NCBI GenBank assembly: GCA_964613055.1
Contig: CAZTGD010000002.1
Location: 52,880 to 116,879, forward strand
Source: JAXGMQ01 sp964613055
GTDB taxonomy: Bacteria; Caldisericota; Caldisericia; JAAYUI01
Direction of reading: 5' to 3'
Length of the DNA: 64,000 bases
This document shows, piece after piece, positions 46,173 to 53,542 of this stretch (its first letter is position 1; each line of letters opens with the position of its first letter). The position numbers and the translations under genes are program-made. Below the pieces are notes generated by a model. The model worked only from the letters and a program-made list of their open reading frames with translations. It ran no database searches and was not told where the DNA came from.

Positions 46173-46409
46173 TAGGAGTATAGTGGAATGATGTAGAAAA
46201 ACGGGCTGAGGTAGAGGAAAAAGAGGTTACAAGGACAGTGTGATACCCATTTTAACGGAAGAGAGGATTGGTCAGGGATGTAGAACCTATTGTGTGTGTC
46301 AAGTGTATAATGCCCATTTGTAATCAGAATTCTAAACAGGAATACGAAGGAGTGATCGACCTAAAAAGTATATTTTTGCTTATTGAAGTATGTTATTTCG
46401 AAGTAGAAA

Positions 46410-47117
46410 TTACTGTTGAGAGATAAGCTCTTTTATGGCTAGCTCTGCTGATGTCATTTCAGCACTCTTTTTCGTTTTTCCTGATCCTGAATAGGCTTTA
46501 TTTCCGATAATGACTTGACAACTGAAGTGCTCTTGATTAAATGATGAATTATTATTCAAATGATATTCGGGTTGTGGTAGGTTTAAATTTGCGCAGATTC
46601 TTTGTAGCCTGCTCTTGGGATCTTCGATAATATCCTCATCTCTTAGCAAGTGTAATCTGTCTAAAACCTTTGCTGTGTGGTTGTATCCATTAATCAGGAA
46701 TAGTGATCCGATGACTGCTTCGAATATATCACACAGATTGGAGTCACGGTCTCTGCCTCCTGACATCTCCTCACCAATGCCAAGCCTCATGCAATCACCA
46801 ATCTTAATGTTTCTAGCTGAATGAGCAAGCGCTGGTTTTGACACGATTGATGCTCTGGCGCGTGTTAAATTCCCCTCGTCCCATTGTTTGTGTCTGCTAA
46901 AAAGGTCATTTGCGGCGAACAAATCAATCACTGCATCCCCGAGAAATTCAAGACGCTGATATGATTTTGTCTCGTTTTCAGAAGCATAAGAAGGATGAGT
47001 CAAGGCTGTTAGGAACAAAAACAAACCAGATCTTTTAAACCCTAGTTTTCTGAATAGAGTTTTTTGTTGGGTTGTAAGTTTAGGAAGAGGCTTTCGAAAT
47101 TTGATCGACCAATTCAT
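46410..47117 (-). CDS. rnc: Ribonuclease III
   Basis: RNase III cuts double-stranded RNA in rRNA maturation. 235 residues from ATG 47117; an in-frame GTG at 47126 is an alternative. The catalytic signature is YQRLEFLGDAVIDLF, and the second acidic set is in LCDIFEAVIGSLFL. A double-stranded RNA-binding domain occupies about 160-235 (NKAYSGSGKTKKSAEMTSAE). It overlaps the plsX end by 38 nt, and this rpmF-plsX-rnc order is common, usually with fab/acp genes between, which are missing here. Confidence 0.94.
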   Translation of the reverse strand: MNWSIKFRKPLPKLTTQQKTLFRKLGFKRSGLFLFLTALTHPSYASENETKSYQRLEFLGDAVIDLFAANDLFSRHKQWDEGNLTRARASIVSKPALAHSARNIKIGDCMRLGIGEEMSGGRDRDSNLCDIFEAVIGSLFLINGYNHTAKVLDRLHLLRDEDIIEDPKSRLQRICANLNLPQPEYHLNNNSSFNQEHFSCQVIIGNKAYSGSGKTKKSAEMTSAELAIKELISQQ

Positions 47118-48069
47118 ACTCAACACATTTTACAGCTTGCCCTATAGCATTTGAAATAGTCTTGGCGTCAGCAACACCATGGGAGATTATAGAGACACCT
47201 TTAACACCAAGCAGTGGTGCTCCTCCGTATTCAGAGTAGTCCATCATCTTTTTGAGTTTATTAATACTCCCTTTGATTAGAAATCCACCCATTTTGCTTA
47301 TCTGCGATGATGATATGGAGTTCTTTATCATCCTCATCAAGTCGACGCTAATGCCTTCTACTGCTTTAAGTAGGACGTTTCCAGTGAATCCGTCCGTTAC
47401 TATAACGTCTATGTCTCCTTGTAAAACTGACCTTGATTCAATATTGCCGACGAAGTTGATTGGTTTAACTTTAGAAAGGAGTTTATGTGCGTTCTTAGCA
47501 AGTACAGAACCTTTTGATGGTTCCTCGCCTATATTCAGAAGACCTACTCTTGGTGAAGAAACGCCTTGAACGTGCTCAGCATATGCTGAAGTCATTATCG
47601 CGAAGTCCATCAGGTTCTTGGGACTGCTGTCTGGAACAGAGCCACAGTCGCATATGAATGTGAATCCACCATTCATTGTAGGGACAGGGGTCATAATGCC
47701 TGGTCTGGCAACACCCTTTATTCTACCGAGGATAAACAGAGCACTAGCCATTTGAGCACCCGTGCTTCCAGCTGACACGACTGCATCACATTTTCCATCC
47801 GCTACAAGCCTAGTTGCAACGATTATCGATGACTTAGTCATCTTTCGAATAACTTCACTAGGAGCGTCTTCCATACCAGCAACCTGAGTGCTGTGTACTA
47901 TGGGCAAATTTCTGGTACATCCCAGGTGTTCCAGGTGATCTCTAATAACACTCGTATCTCCAACAAGCGTTATATCAACGTCGTACTTATTTAGTGCAAG
48001 AACGGCACCCTTTATTATCTCTTCAGGGGCGTTATCACCCCCCATCGCATCAAGCGCGATCCTTATCAA
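47080..48069 (-). CDS. plsX: Phosphate acyltransferase PlsX
   Basis: PlsX makes acyl-phosphate from acyl-ACP for phospholipid synthesis. The 329 residues open with IALDAMGGDNAPEEIIKGAV and contain DAPSEVIRKMTKSSI, VSAGSTGAQMASAL and ILVTDGFTGNVLLKA-like segments typical of the family. The TTG start overlaps the rpmF stop (TTGA), and AGAGG lies just upstream. It is a membrane-associated enzyme acting before PlsY, which is not in the window. Confidence 0.94.
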   Translation of the reverse strand: MIRIALDAMGGDNAPEEIIKGAVLALNKYDVDITLVGDTSVIRDHLEHLGCTRNLPIVHSTQVAGMEDAPSEVIRKMTKSSIIVATRLVADGKCDAVVSAGSTGAQMASALFILGRIKGVARPGIMTPVPTMNGGFTFICDCGSVPDSSPKNLMDFAIMTSAYAEHVQGVSSPRVGLLNIGEEPSKGSVLAKNAHKLLSKVKPINFVGNIESRSVLQGDIDVIVTDGFTGNVLLKAVEGISVDLMRMIKNSISSSQISKMGGFLIKGSINKLKKMMDYSEYGGAPLLGVKGVSIISHGVADAKTISNAIGQAVKCVEYELVDQISKASS

Positions 48070-48269
48070 GCCTCTGCCTTCTTTTCCTTCTTAACTTTTT
48101 GGGCTACTATTAATTTCCCACCATAGTACCCGCAGAATGGACAAACTTGATGTGATCGGATTGCTTTACCACAGTTATCACAAGTAACAAGATTTGGAAC
48201 ATCAATTTTCTGATGCGCTCTTCTGGTCCTTCGTCTTCTAGGTGTCTGTTTTTTCTTTGGCTGTGCCAT
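48066..48269 (-). CDS. rpmF: Ribosomal protein L32
   Basis: 67 residues from ATG 48269: an Arg-rich start (AQPKKKQTPRRRRTRRAHQ) and a four-Cys zinc ribbon (CDNCGK, CPFCGYY). The start is set by L32 homology; an in-frame start at 48335 would add 22 non-homologous residues. AGGAAGGG lies upstream. The tail is Lys-rich and a little long. It heads the rpmF-plsX-rnc operon. Confidence 0.96.
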   Translation of the reverse strand: MAQPKKKQTPRRRRTRRAHQKIDVPNLVTCDNCGKAIRSHQVCPFCGYYGGKLIVAQKVKKEKKAEA

Positions 48270-48307
48270 TGTTTTCTTACCCTTCCTGACTAATTGTGCG
48301 ACGATAA

Positions 48308-48335
48308 AGTATATTTGATGGTTTTTGTCTGTCAA
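48308..48335 (-). promoter_or_regulatory. Promoter of rpmF
   Basis: Minus-strand perfect TTGACA (48335-48330), 16-bp spacer and TATACT (48313-48308), giving a leader of about 32 nt. Its -35 lies 3 bp from that of the divergent rpsT promoter. Confidence 0.8.
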
Positions 48336-48338
48336 GCC

Positions 48339-48366
48339 TTGACAGGTGTTGTCTTGATTATATCAT
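48339..48366 (+). promoter_or_regulatory. Promoter of rpsT
   Basis: Perfect TTGACA (48339-48344), 16-bp spacer and TATCAT (48361-48366), about 30 nt before the rpsT ATG. It is placed back-to-back with the rpmF promoter. Confidence 0.75.
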
Positions 48367-48396
48367 TAACAGCCTAAATGAAGCAAGGAGAAAGAT

Positions 48397-48663
48397 ATGC
48401 CACTTAGACACGCCGCGCAACAGAAATCTGTGAGACAGACTAAGAGAAGAAATATAAGGAATATATCCCAGAAGTCTGAAGCAAAGACTGCTATCAAGAA
48501 GGCAATTCTGGCTTTAGGGACTGATGAAGCTCCGGATAAGGTGAAATACGCTATCAAGAAACTCGACAAACTTCAGTCACATGGTGTTCTTCATAGAAAA
48601 ACCGTTGCAAGAAAAAAGTCTCGTTTGATGAAGCGTCTCAATACACACAAGGACGAAGAGTAG
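48397..48663 (+). CDS. rpsT: Ribosomal protein S20
   Basis: 88 residues, rich in Lys and Arg, with the S20 pattern: a basic N-terminus (PLRHAAQQKSVRQTKRRN), an AIKKAI helix and the C-terminal HRKTVARKKSRLMKRLN. S20 binds the 16S rRNA 5' domain. AAGGAGAAAG precedes the ATG. It is a single gene with a terminator hairpin 35 bp past the stop. Confidence 0.96.
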   Translation: MPLRHAAQQKSVRQTKRRNIRNISQKSEAKTAIKKAILALGTDEAPDKVKYAIKKLDKLQSHGVLHRKTVARKKSRLMKRLNTHKDEE

Positions 48664-48697
48664 CGACTTATTCTAACAACTTATACTTGTACATGAT

Positions 48698-48735
48698 ATG
48701 GGGATTTCATTGCGAATCCCCATTGCTATATTAAA
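48698..48735 (+). terminator. Terminator after rpsT
   Basis: A 9-bp stem ATGGGGATT/AATCCCCAT (48698-48706 with 48715-48723) with an 8-nt loop, followed by TGCTATATT. Its T tract is broken, so strength is uncertain. Confidence 0.6.
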
Positions 48736-48829
48736 AAATATTTAATGTTTTTTAGAGTTGGCAGAGTGGATGCATTACTTATTCTACTCAGGTGTAGTAC
48801 TATTTGGTAAGTTCATTTTTTTATAAAAA

Positions 48830-49813
48830 CTAGACGAGTTGGAAAAGAGCGCTTTCAATTGCGAACAGTGGTTTAGCTTTCCCTGTCTTAAAAAGGACGT
48901 CTGCAGTATGGAATTCGCTGATGTATCTCAATAACTTTTCTCTAGTAAAACGCTTTGCTGAAGTAACGGATTTCTTTGCCACGAATGGATGGCAATGTAG
49001 TTTAGTTGTTATCTCCACTTCACCCATCCCCATTTTTGTGTATTCCAGAGCGAGGAGTATTCTTTGGAAATGGTTGTTGATCATTGCAAGGGTTCGTTCT
49101 GGAGGTTCTCCCTCACCAACGAGTTTATGAATAAGTCTGATTCCTTCAGTTGTTTTGTTGTCTGCGAGGGCGTCTAGAACCTGAAATATTTTGAGTGTTG
49201 AGTCCTTGGATATGATCTCTGAAATGTGTTTAGGTTCGATATTGATGTTACCACCAGAGTAGGAGATCAATTTATCTATCTCCATGGAGAGTCGGGGCAT
49301 ATCACCAAGTGTGTACTCTATTAGAAGGTTCGATGCCTCTCGGCTTATACTGCAATTCTTAACCTTAAATCGCTTATTTATCCAGGATCTAAGAATAGTG
49401 TCGTTTATACCGGTTTTCGAAAGGACATGAGCTGATTTCATAAGGTACTTGCCTACTATGCTGTTTTTAGGAATCTTTGGTTCAACGACGATTACAACAT
49501 TCCCATCGATCATGTTATCAATTATTTGAACAACTATTTTTGCATGATCGCCTAAAAGCTTTGATGAATTGACAATCCTGACTATCGTACTACCCGAGAG
49601 TAAGCTTGAGGAACACAGTATCTCTTCAAGCTCTGTAGTCTCCGTGTTCATAATGTCCAGTGTTACTATAGAATTTCTATCTCCAGCGAAGGTGGCAATG
49701 GTTTCAACGATCTGCTTTTCCAGATATGGCAGATTCGCAGAAAGATAATATATTGAATTTGGTTTACCACCCTTCTTTAGCCTCTTTAATTCATCATTGT
49801 AGCTGGTGGTCAT
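48830..49813 (-). CDS. holA: DNA polymerase III subunit delta
   Basis: HolA is the clamp-loader wrench that opens the sliding clamp. The 327 residues have a mild AAA+-like N-terminus (YYLSANLPYLEKQIVETI), the central GDMPRLSMEIDKLISYSG and the C-terminal collar helices (FQVLDALADNKTTEGIRLI). The family often lies near rpsT, as here. The ATG overlaps the asnS stop (ATGA), so it is the second gene of the asnS operon. Confidence 0.93.
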   Translation of the reverse strand: MTTSYNDELKRLKKGGKPNSIYYLSANLPYLEKQIVETIATFAGDRNSIVTLDIMNTETTELEEILCSSSLLSGSTIVRIVNSSKLLGDHAKIVVQIIDNMIDGNVVIVVEPKIPKNSIVGKYLMKSAHVLSKTGINDTILRSWINKRFKVKNCSISREASNLLIEYTLGDMPRLSMEIDKLISYSGGNINIEPKHISEIISKDSTLKIFQVLDALADNKTTEGIRLIHKLVGEGEPPERTLAMINNHFQRILLALEYTKMGMGEVEITTKLHCHPFVAKKSVTSAKRFTREKLLRYISEFHTADVLFKTGKAKPLFAIESALFQLV

Positions 49814-51096
49814 GGTCTTATGTGATCAAGCATCCTTGGGAAGGGTGACGCTTCACGAATGTGTGATGATCCAGCAAGCCACCCAACCATCCTCTCGATT
49901 CCCAGACCGAATCCTGAGTGTGGGAAACTGCCGTATCTTCGAAGGTCTAGATACCAATCAAAGTCTTTGTTATCAAGATTGTGTTCGGATAAACGATTCT
50001 CCAGTTTGTCGATATCATCCTCTCTTTGCGAACCACCGATTATCTCGCCTACCCCTTCAGTTGCTATGATGTCATCGCACAAAGCGAGTCTTTCATCGTT
50101 TGGGTCTCGTTTCATATAGAACGCTTTTATGTCTGCGGGGTACCTTTCAATGATAACTGGTTTGTCGTGCAGTTCAGAGATGATAGTTTCATCCGGCGCG
50201 CCAAAATCACTACCCCACTCAATATCTGAACCTTTATCTTTGAGGATTTCAATGGCTTCGGTGTAGGTAATCCTTGGAAAGGGTGGTTTTATTTTTTTGA
50301 GTGGTTCAATGTCTCTTTCTAGAATGACAAGTTCATTGTGGCAGTTTTTTAGGATATCCTCAACGAGGTATGACAGAAAGGACTCCTGAAGGGTCATATT
50401 CTCATCATGCTCCATGAATGCCACCTCTGGTTCAACCTGCCAAAACTCAATCAAGTGTCTTCTGGTTTTACTCTTCTCAGCGCGAAAAACGGGACCAAAA
50501 CAATACACCTTTCCAAAGGCTGAAGCTGTTGCCTCGTTGTACAGCTGTCCGGATTGACTCAGGTATGCAGATTGACCGAAGTAGTCGGTTTCAAAAAGTG
50601 TTGTTGTGCCTTCGCATGCGTTTGGCGTAAGACATGGAGCATCGATATTAATGAATCCCCGTTCATCTAAGAAGTGCCTGATGGCAAGAGTCAATCGGGC
50701 CCTCAGTCGGAGTGTAGCCCACTGTTTCTGAGATCTTAACCATAAATGTCGTTTAGACATAAGAAAGCCGACACCATGCTCCTTTGGGGAGATCGGGTAT
50801 TCATCACTATTGCCCACTACCCTTATTCCATTAACATCAAGTTCAAAGACACCCTTCTTTTTTGGATGCTCTTTGACCTTACCGAAAACCTCAATGGAGC
50901 TTTCTTGTGTAAGTGATTTGGCTAGATTGAACACATCCTCATCAACATTTCCTTTAAACACAACGCACTGACATAAACCGCTACCATCTCGAAGAATTAT
51001 AAAAACCAACTTACCCGATGAGCGTATGTTGTACACCCAACCAGCAAGTGTTACTTCTTTATCAACGTACTCATTCAATTCAGCGACTGATACCAT
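49810..51096 (-). CDS. asnS: Asparaginyl-tRNA synthetase
   Basis: The 428-residue class II enzyme charges tRNA-Asn. N-terminal OB domain with VTLAGWVYNIRSSGK and FIILRDGSGLCQCV; catalytic core with SQSGQLYNEATASAF, VFRAEKSKTRRHL (motif 2), EIIGGSQRED and SGFGLGIERMVGWL (motif 3), ending REASPFPR. GGSQRED and WYLDLRRYGSFPHSG favour AsnRS over AspRS. ATG 51096 has GGAGG 6 nt before it; the longer start at 51144 is not supported. It leads the asnS-holA operon. No T-box was seen upstream. Confidence 0.94.
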   Translation of the reverse strand: MVSVAELNEYVDKEVTLAGWVYNIRSSGKLVFIILRDGSGLCQCVVFKGNVDEDVFNLAKSLTQESSIEVFGKVKEHPKKKGVFELDVNGIRVVGNSDEYPISPKEHGVGFLMSKRHLWLRSQKQWATLRLRARLTLAIRHFLDERGFINIDAPCLTPNACEGTTTLFETDYFGQSAYLSQSGQLYNEATASAFGKVYCFGPVFRAEKSKTRRHLIEFWQVEPEVAFMEHDENMTLQESFLSYLVEDILKNCHNELVILERDIEPLKKIKPPFPRITYTEAIEILKDKGSDIEWGSDFGAPDETIISELHDKPVIIERYPADIKAFYMKRDPNDERLALCDDIIATEGVGEIIGGSQREDDIDKLENRLSEHNLDNKDFDWYLDLRRYGSFPHSGFGLGIERMVGWLAGSSHIREASPFPRMLDHIRP

Positions 51097-51201
51097 TAGC
51101 ATCCTCCAGGTGGCATTCTTTACTTTTACTTTGTATATTAGCACCCATACTCTGAGTTATTCAACTATACCAATCTGAGGGTTTGTTTTATTGAATGAAC
51201 C

Positions 51202-51229
51202 TTGAAATGATTCTTCAGTTTGGTATAAA
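51202..51229 (+). promoter_or_regulatory. Promoter of secG and the tRNA genes
   Basis: TTGAAA (51202-51207), 16-bp spacer and TATAAA (51224-51229), about 25-30 nt before the TTG of secG. It probably also drives the two tRNAs downstream. Confidence 0.65.
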
Positions 51230-51260
51230 ACATCCTATTGATTGAAGAAGGAGTATCGTT

Positions 51261-51494
51261 TTGTTTAGGAATATAATGATAATCATATCAGTCGTGTCTG
51301 GATTAGGCATGATGCTGGGCTATCTGCTCCAGTCGCCAAAAGCGTCTGGTCTTGGGGCAATTGGTGGTACTGCTCACCAATTTAAAATGAGATCTGCCAG
51401 GGATTCTTTCTACGACAAACTAGTTCTCTGGTGCTCCATTATCTTCGGAGTCACCATTTTCCTGCTATCCATTTGGGATCCAAGCATCTGGTAG
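51261..51494 (+). CDS. secG: Protein-export membrane protein SecG
   Basis: 77 residues with two membrane helices (IMIIISVVSGLGMMLGYLL and LWCSIIFGVTIFLLSIW) around the conserved SecG loop LLQSPKASGLGAIGGT. SecG assists the SecYEG channel. The TTG start is accepted because AAGGAG lies 7 nt before it and the next in-frame ATG would cut helix 1. tRNA-Leu begins 17 bp after the stop. Confidence 0.88.
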   Translation: MFRNIMIIISVVSGLGMMLGYLLQSPKASGLGAIGGTAHQFKMRSARDSFYDKLVLWCSIIFGVTIFLLSIWDPSIW

Positions 51495-51510
51495 TAAGTG
51501 GCTGAATTTG

Positions 51511-51594
51511 CCGAGGTGGCGGAATTGGTAGACGCGTACGTTTAAGGTGCGTATGGTAGACACCGTGGGGGTTCGAGTCCCCCCCTCGGCACCA
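51511..51594 (+). tRNA. tRNA-Leu, anticodon AAG as folded
   Basis: Acceptor GCCGAGG pairs with CCTCGGC, A73 and encoded CCA. The D arm is GCG-GAATTGGTAGA-CGC. The anticodon arm is TACGT-TTAAGGT-GCGTA, so the loop read by standard numbering gives AAG (codon CUU; A34 may be deaminated). A long variable arm fits Leu. The T arm is GGGGG-TTCGAGT-, followed by a run of six C where seven would satisfy both the T stem and the acceptor, so one pair is missing or a C was lost in assembly. Confidence 0.88.
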
Positions 51595-51627
51595 CTTGTT
51601 ACATATGGATATGGTTAGAAGATAAAA

Positions 51628-51702
51628 GGGCGGATAGTTCAGCGGTAGAACGCTTGCCTTACACGCAAGAAGTCACAGGTTCGAATCCTGTTTCGCCCAC
51701 CA
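51628..51702 (+). tRNA. tRNA-Val, anticodon TAC
   Basis: 75 nt with all four arms. Acceptor GGGCGGA pairs with TTCGCCC, anticodon stem CTTGC/GCAAG holds loop CTTACAC (TAC), T loop TTCGAAT is normal, and CCA is encoded. It lies 33 bp after tRNA-Leu and is probably in the same transcript. Confidence 0.96.
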
Positions 51703-51732
51703 TGTATGTAAAAATTTACTATCCTCGGGTGA

Positions 51733-53271
51733 TTATTCACCAAAGTTAAAACCCGCTGATTTCCAAATATGTACAAAAGCGGGTCTCAATTGTTCCAAGG
51801 CAATCTTCTTGGGGAAACGTTTGAAAACGATTTCCGGACACCTGACTTCTTCTTCTTTAATCCTGTATCCAGTGTTCCAGTTTGTTTTAGTCTTTGGTTT
51901 GATTTCAAAATTTTCCACTCCTAGAAGTGATATGAGAATAGACACAGGTGGTCTGAGTCGTATCGATCTGAGTCTTTCAAAATAGTGAATCAGTGATTGC
52001 TGAACCAGTATTTCGATCTCATCTATTGGAAGTTTATCGCCTTTGCTAAGCATCGTTGTGTCGACTGTTTCGATTGATCCATTTGGCAAGATTATAGCAT
52101 AACCGTTTTTAAATGAAACTCTGCCTTTTTTCTCGGTCTTTGGATCGATACCCATGGGCACTATTATTCTTGATTCATCTGACACTTTATCTAAGTTGAA
52201 TCGGTTGTTTTTACATATCGTTGACTTTGGTATTAGATGAACAACTAGTCGAGATTCTCCAGGAAGATTGTATGCTTCATGACCAGCAGTAATTAGTTTA
52301 ATTTGATTTACTCTTAGTTCTTCAGCACTCGTTGGTTGTGAGAATTCAGTTCTTTCTAGCTTGCTGGTCTTCCTTCTGCCTTTCTTTTTTGGTTGTGAAA
52401 TATCTTGTCGAAATTCAAATGAGTCGTCATCCTCTAGATTGAGGACTCTTTTACTGACCTCTGAAAAGAGTTTGTCTGCATCAGCCTCAATAAATGTAGC
52501 ATCCTTCAGTTTAATGAGTTCTTTAGTGCTTTCGTTTGGAGGGTATTTATCTATCCAATAGCAATTAAATACTTTGTTTTCGGTAGATTTAAAGGTACTT
52601 ACAAGCTCCTTGTCGTATCTCGCTGACCAACCGCACACAATCACACCAAAGTCCTCCATAATGCGAGATATGAGTTTCGTTAACCTATTGTCATATTTGG
52701 ATAGCTCTTCTTCTGTGTTCTTCATGCGAGTATCAAGGTAATCACCATTTACCTTGAGAATTAGAGGTCGTTTCATGTGCATTAATGGGATACTGCCCTC
52801 AATCTGGTCAACATTGCTGATTACCTTCGGCTGAATCCCCTTCTTATCTAGAGCAACCTCCAGTAAACGATCGATGTTGGTTGTTATAACGACCTTTACG
52901 TAGCCGCCAGCGATCATACTAGCAATGGCGTTGTGAGCTTTTGTCGGTATCTTCCAGCGTTTCTTTCGTTCAGATTCATTGGGTTCAAAGTATCCAGCCA
53001 ATAGATTGCTTCTCTCCGATGGGACGTTAGTAATGGCATTGAGAAGAGAGGAATAATCTGCAGATGTATTGAATTTCCTTTTAAACTAACACACCGGATC
53101 GTCACCTGTGTCTTCATCTGTGAGTTTGGCAATCTTCTCTATTAAATCGAGAGTAATATCCCAGCCTGTCGGGATATGTGCTGATTGTGATATCCCTGAA
53201 CCTAGCAGGAGAGCATAACAACCCTTGTTGGTTGATAGTGTAAATGAAAGCGATATTACCGGATCTAGCAT
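51733..53271 (-). pseudogene. SIR2-family protein, broken by an in-frame TAG
   Basis: One frame of 513 codons is cut by a single TAG at 53086-53088, codon 62. The 5' piece has the NAD-binding LLGSGISQSAHIPTGWD. The 3' piece has YFEPNESERKKRWKIPTKAH, ITTNIDRLLEVAL (the TxNxD motif) and VNGDYLDTRMKNTEEE. Homologues of this SIR2 group usually have Trp in DDPxxWY just where the stop falls, so TGG to TAG is likely, and a His-Gly pair where VNG stands here. The C-terminal half (about 200-510) is unassigned. Such SIR2 proteins can be NADases in phage defence, but the family is also seen alone. It sits alone between tRNA-Val and tRNA-Asp. A truncated protein from an inner start is possible. Confidence 0.75.
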
Positions 53272-53346
53272 GATTATCTTACAACATCATCCTCACATGT
53301 TTATGGTAATGCTGTATACAATCAAAGTCAAAGGAGTGTGAATTAG

Positions 53347-53374
53347 TTGACAGTTGGAAACTCTGTTATATATT
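53347..53374 (+). promoter_or_regulatory. Promoter of tRNA-Asp
   Basis: Perfect TTGACA (53347-53352), 16-bp spacer and TATATT (53369-53374), with the tRNA beginning 12 nt later. It may also feed the S8 protease operon, as no terminator separates them. Confidence 0.78.
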
Positions 53375-53386
53375 TTCTCCAGTTGC

Positions 53387-53462
53387 GGGGTCGTGGTGTA
53401 GCGGTCAACACGCCGGCCTGTCACGCCGGAGACCGGGGGTTCAAATCCCCTCGATCCCGCCA
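53387..53462 (+). tRNA. tRNA-Asp, anticodon GTC
   Basis: 76 nt. Acceptor GGGGTCG pairs with CGATCCC (one G-T pair), G73 is the expected Asp discriminator, and CCA is encoded. Anticodon stem CCGGC/GCCGG holds loop CTGTCAC (GTC). T loop is TTCAAAT. Confidence 0.96.
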
Positions 53463-53542
53463 GTTTTACATCAATATATTCAAATCCAGCTCTTGAATCA
53501 GCATGAGTTTTTGTAATAATAACCCATCTAAGGAGGTAGGAT

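Larger units (their letters stand above)
45809..46409 (+). other. 600-bp gene-free gap with terminator and MITE-like element
   Basis: No convincing gene is seen on either strand. The left end holds the terminator of the nucleotidase-like gene, the middle a 123-bp inverted-repeat element with an adjacent hairpin, and a lone TATAAT at 46306-46311 without a matching -35. The right end is the 3' flank of rnc. Confidence 0.6.

Noticed and set aside
46313..46409. Plus-strand 24-codon frame after AAGGAGTGATC
   Set aside because: The GTG overlaps the purine-rich site itself, the frame is very short and it has no recognisable features.
48755..48812. Stretch resembling the 5' part of a Ser/Leu tRNA (GTTGGCAGAGTGG)
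   Set aside because: No acceptor pairing, anticodon arm or normal T loop could be formed, so it is not called a tRNA or a remnant.
51097..51260. T-box or other riboswitch before asnS or secG
   Set aside because: No conserved T-box sequence or leader terminator could be found in the shared 164-bp gap.
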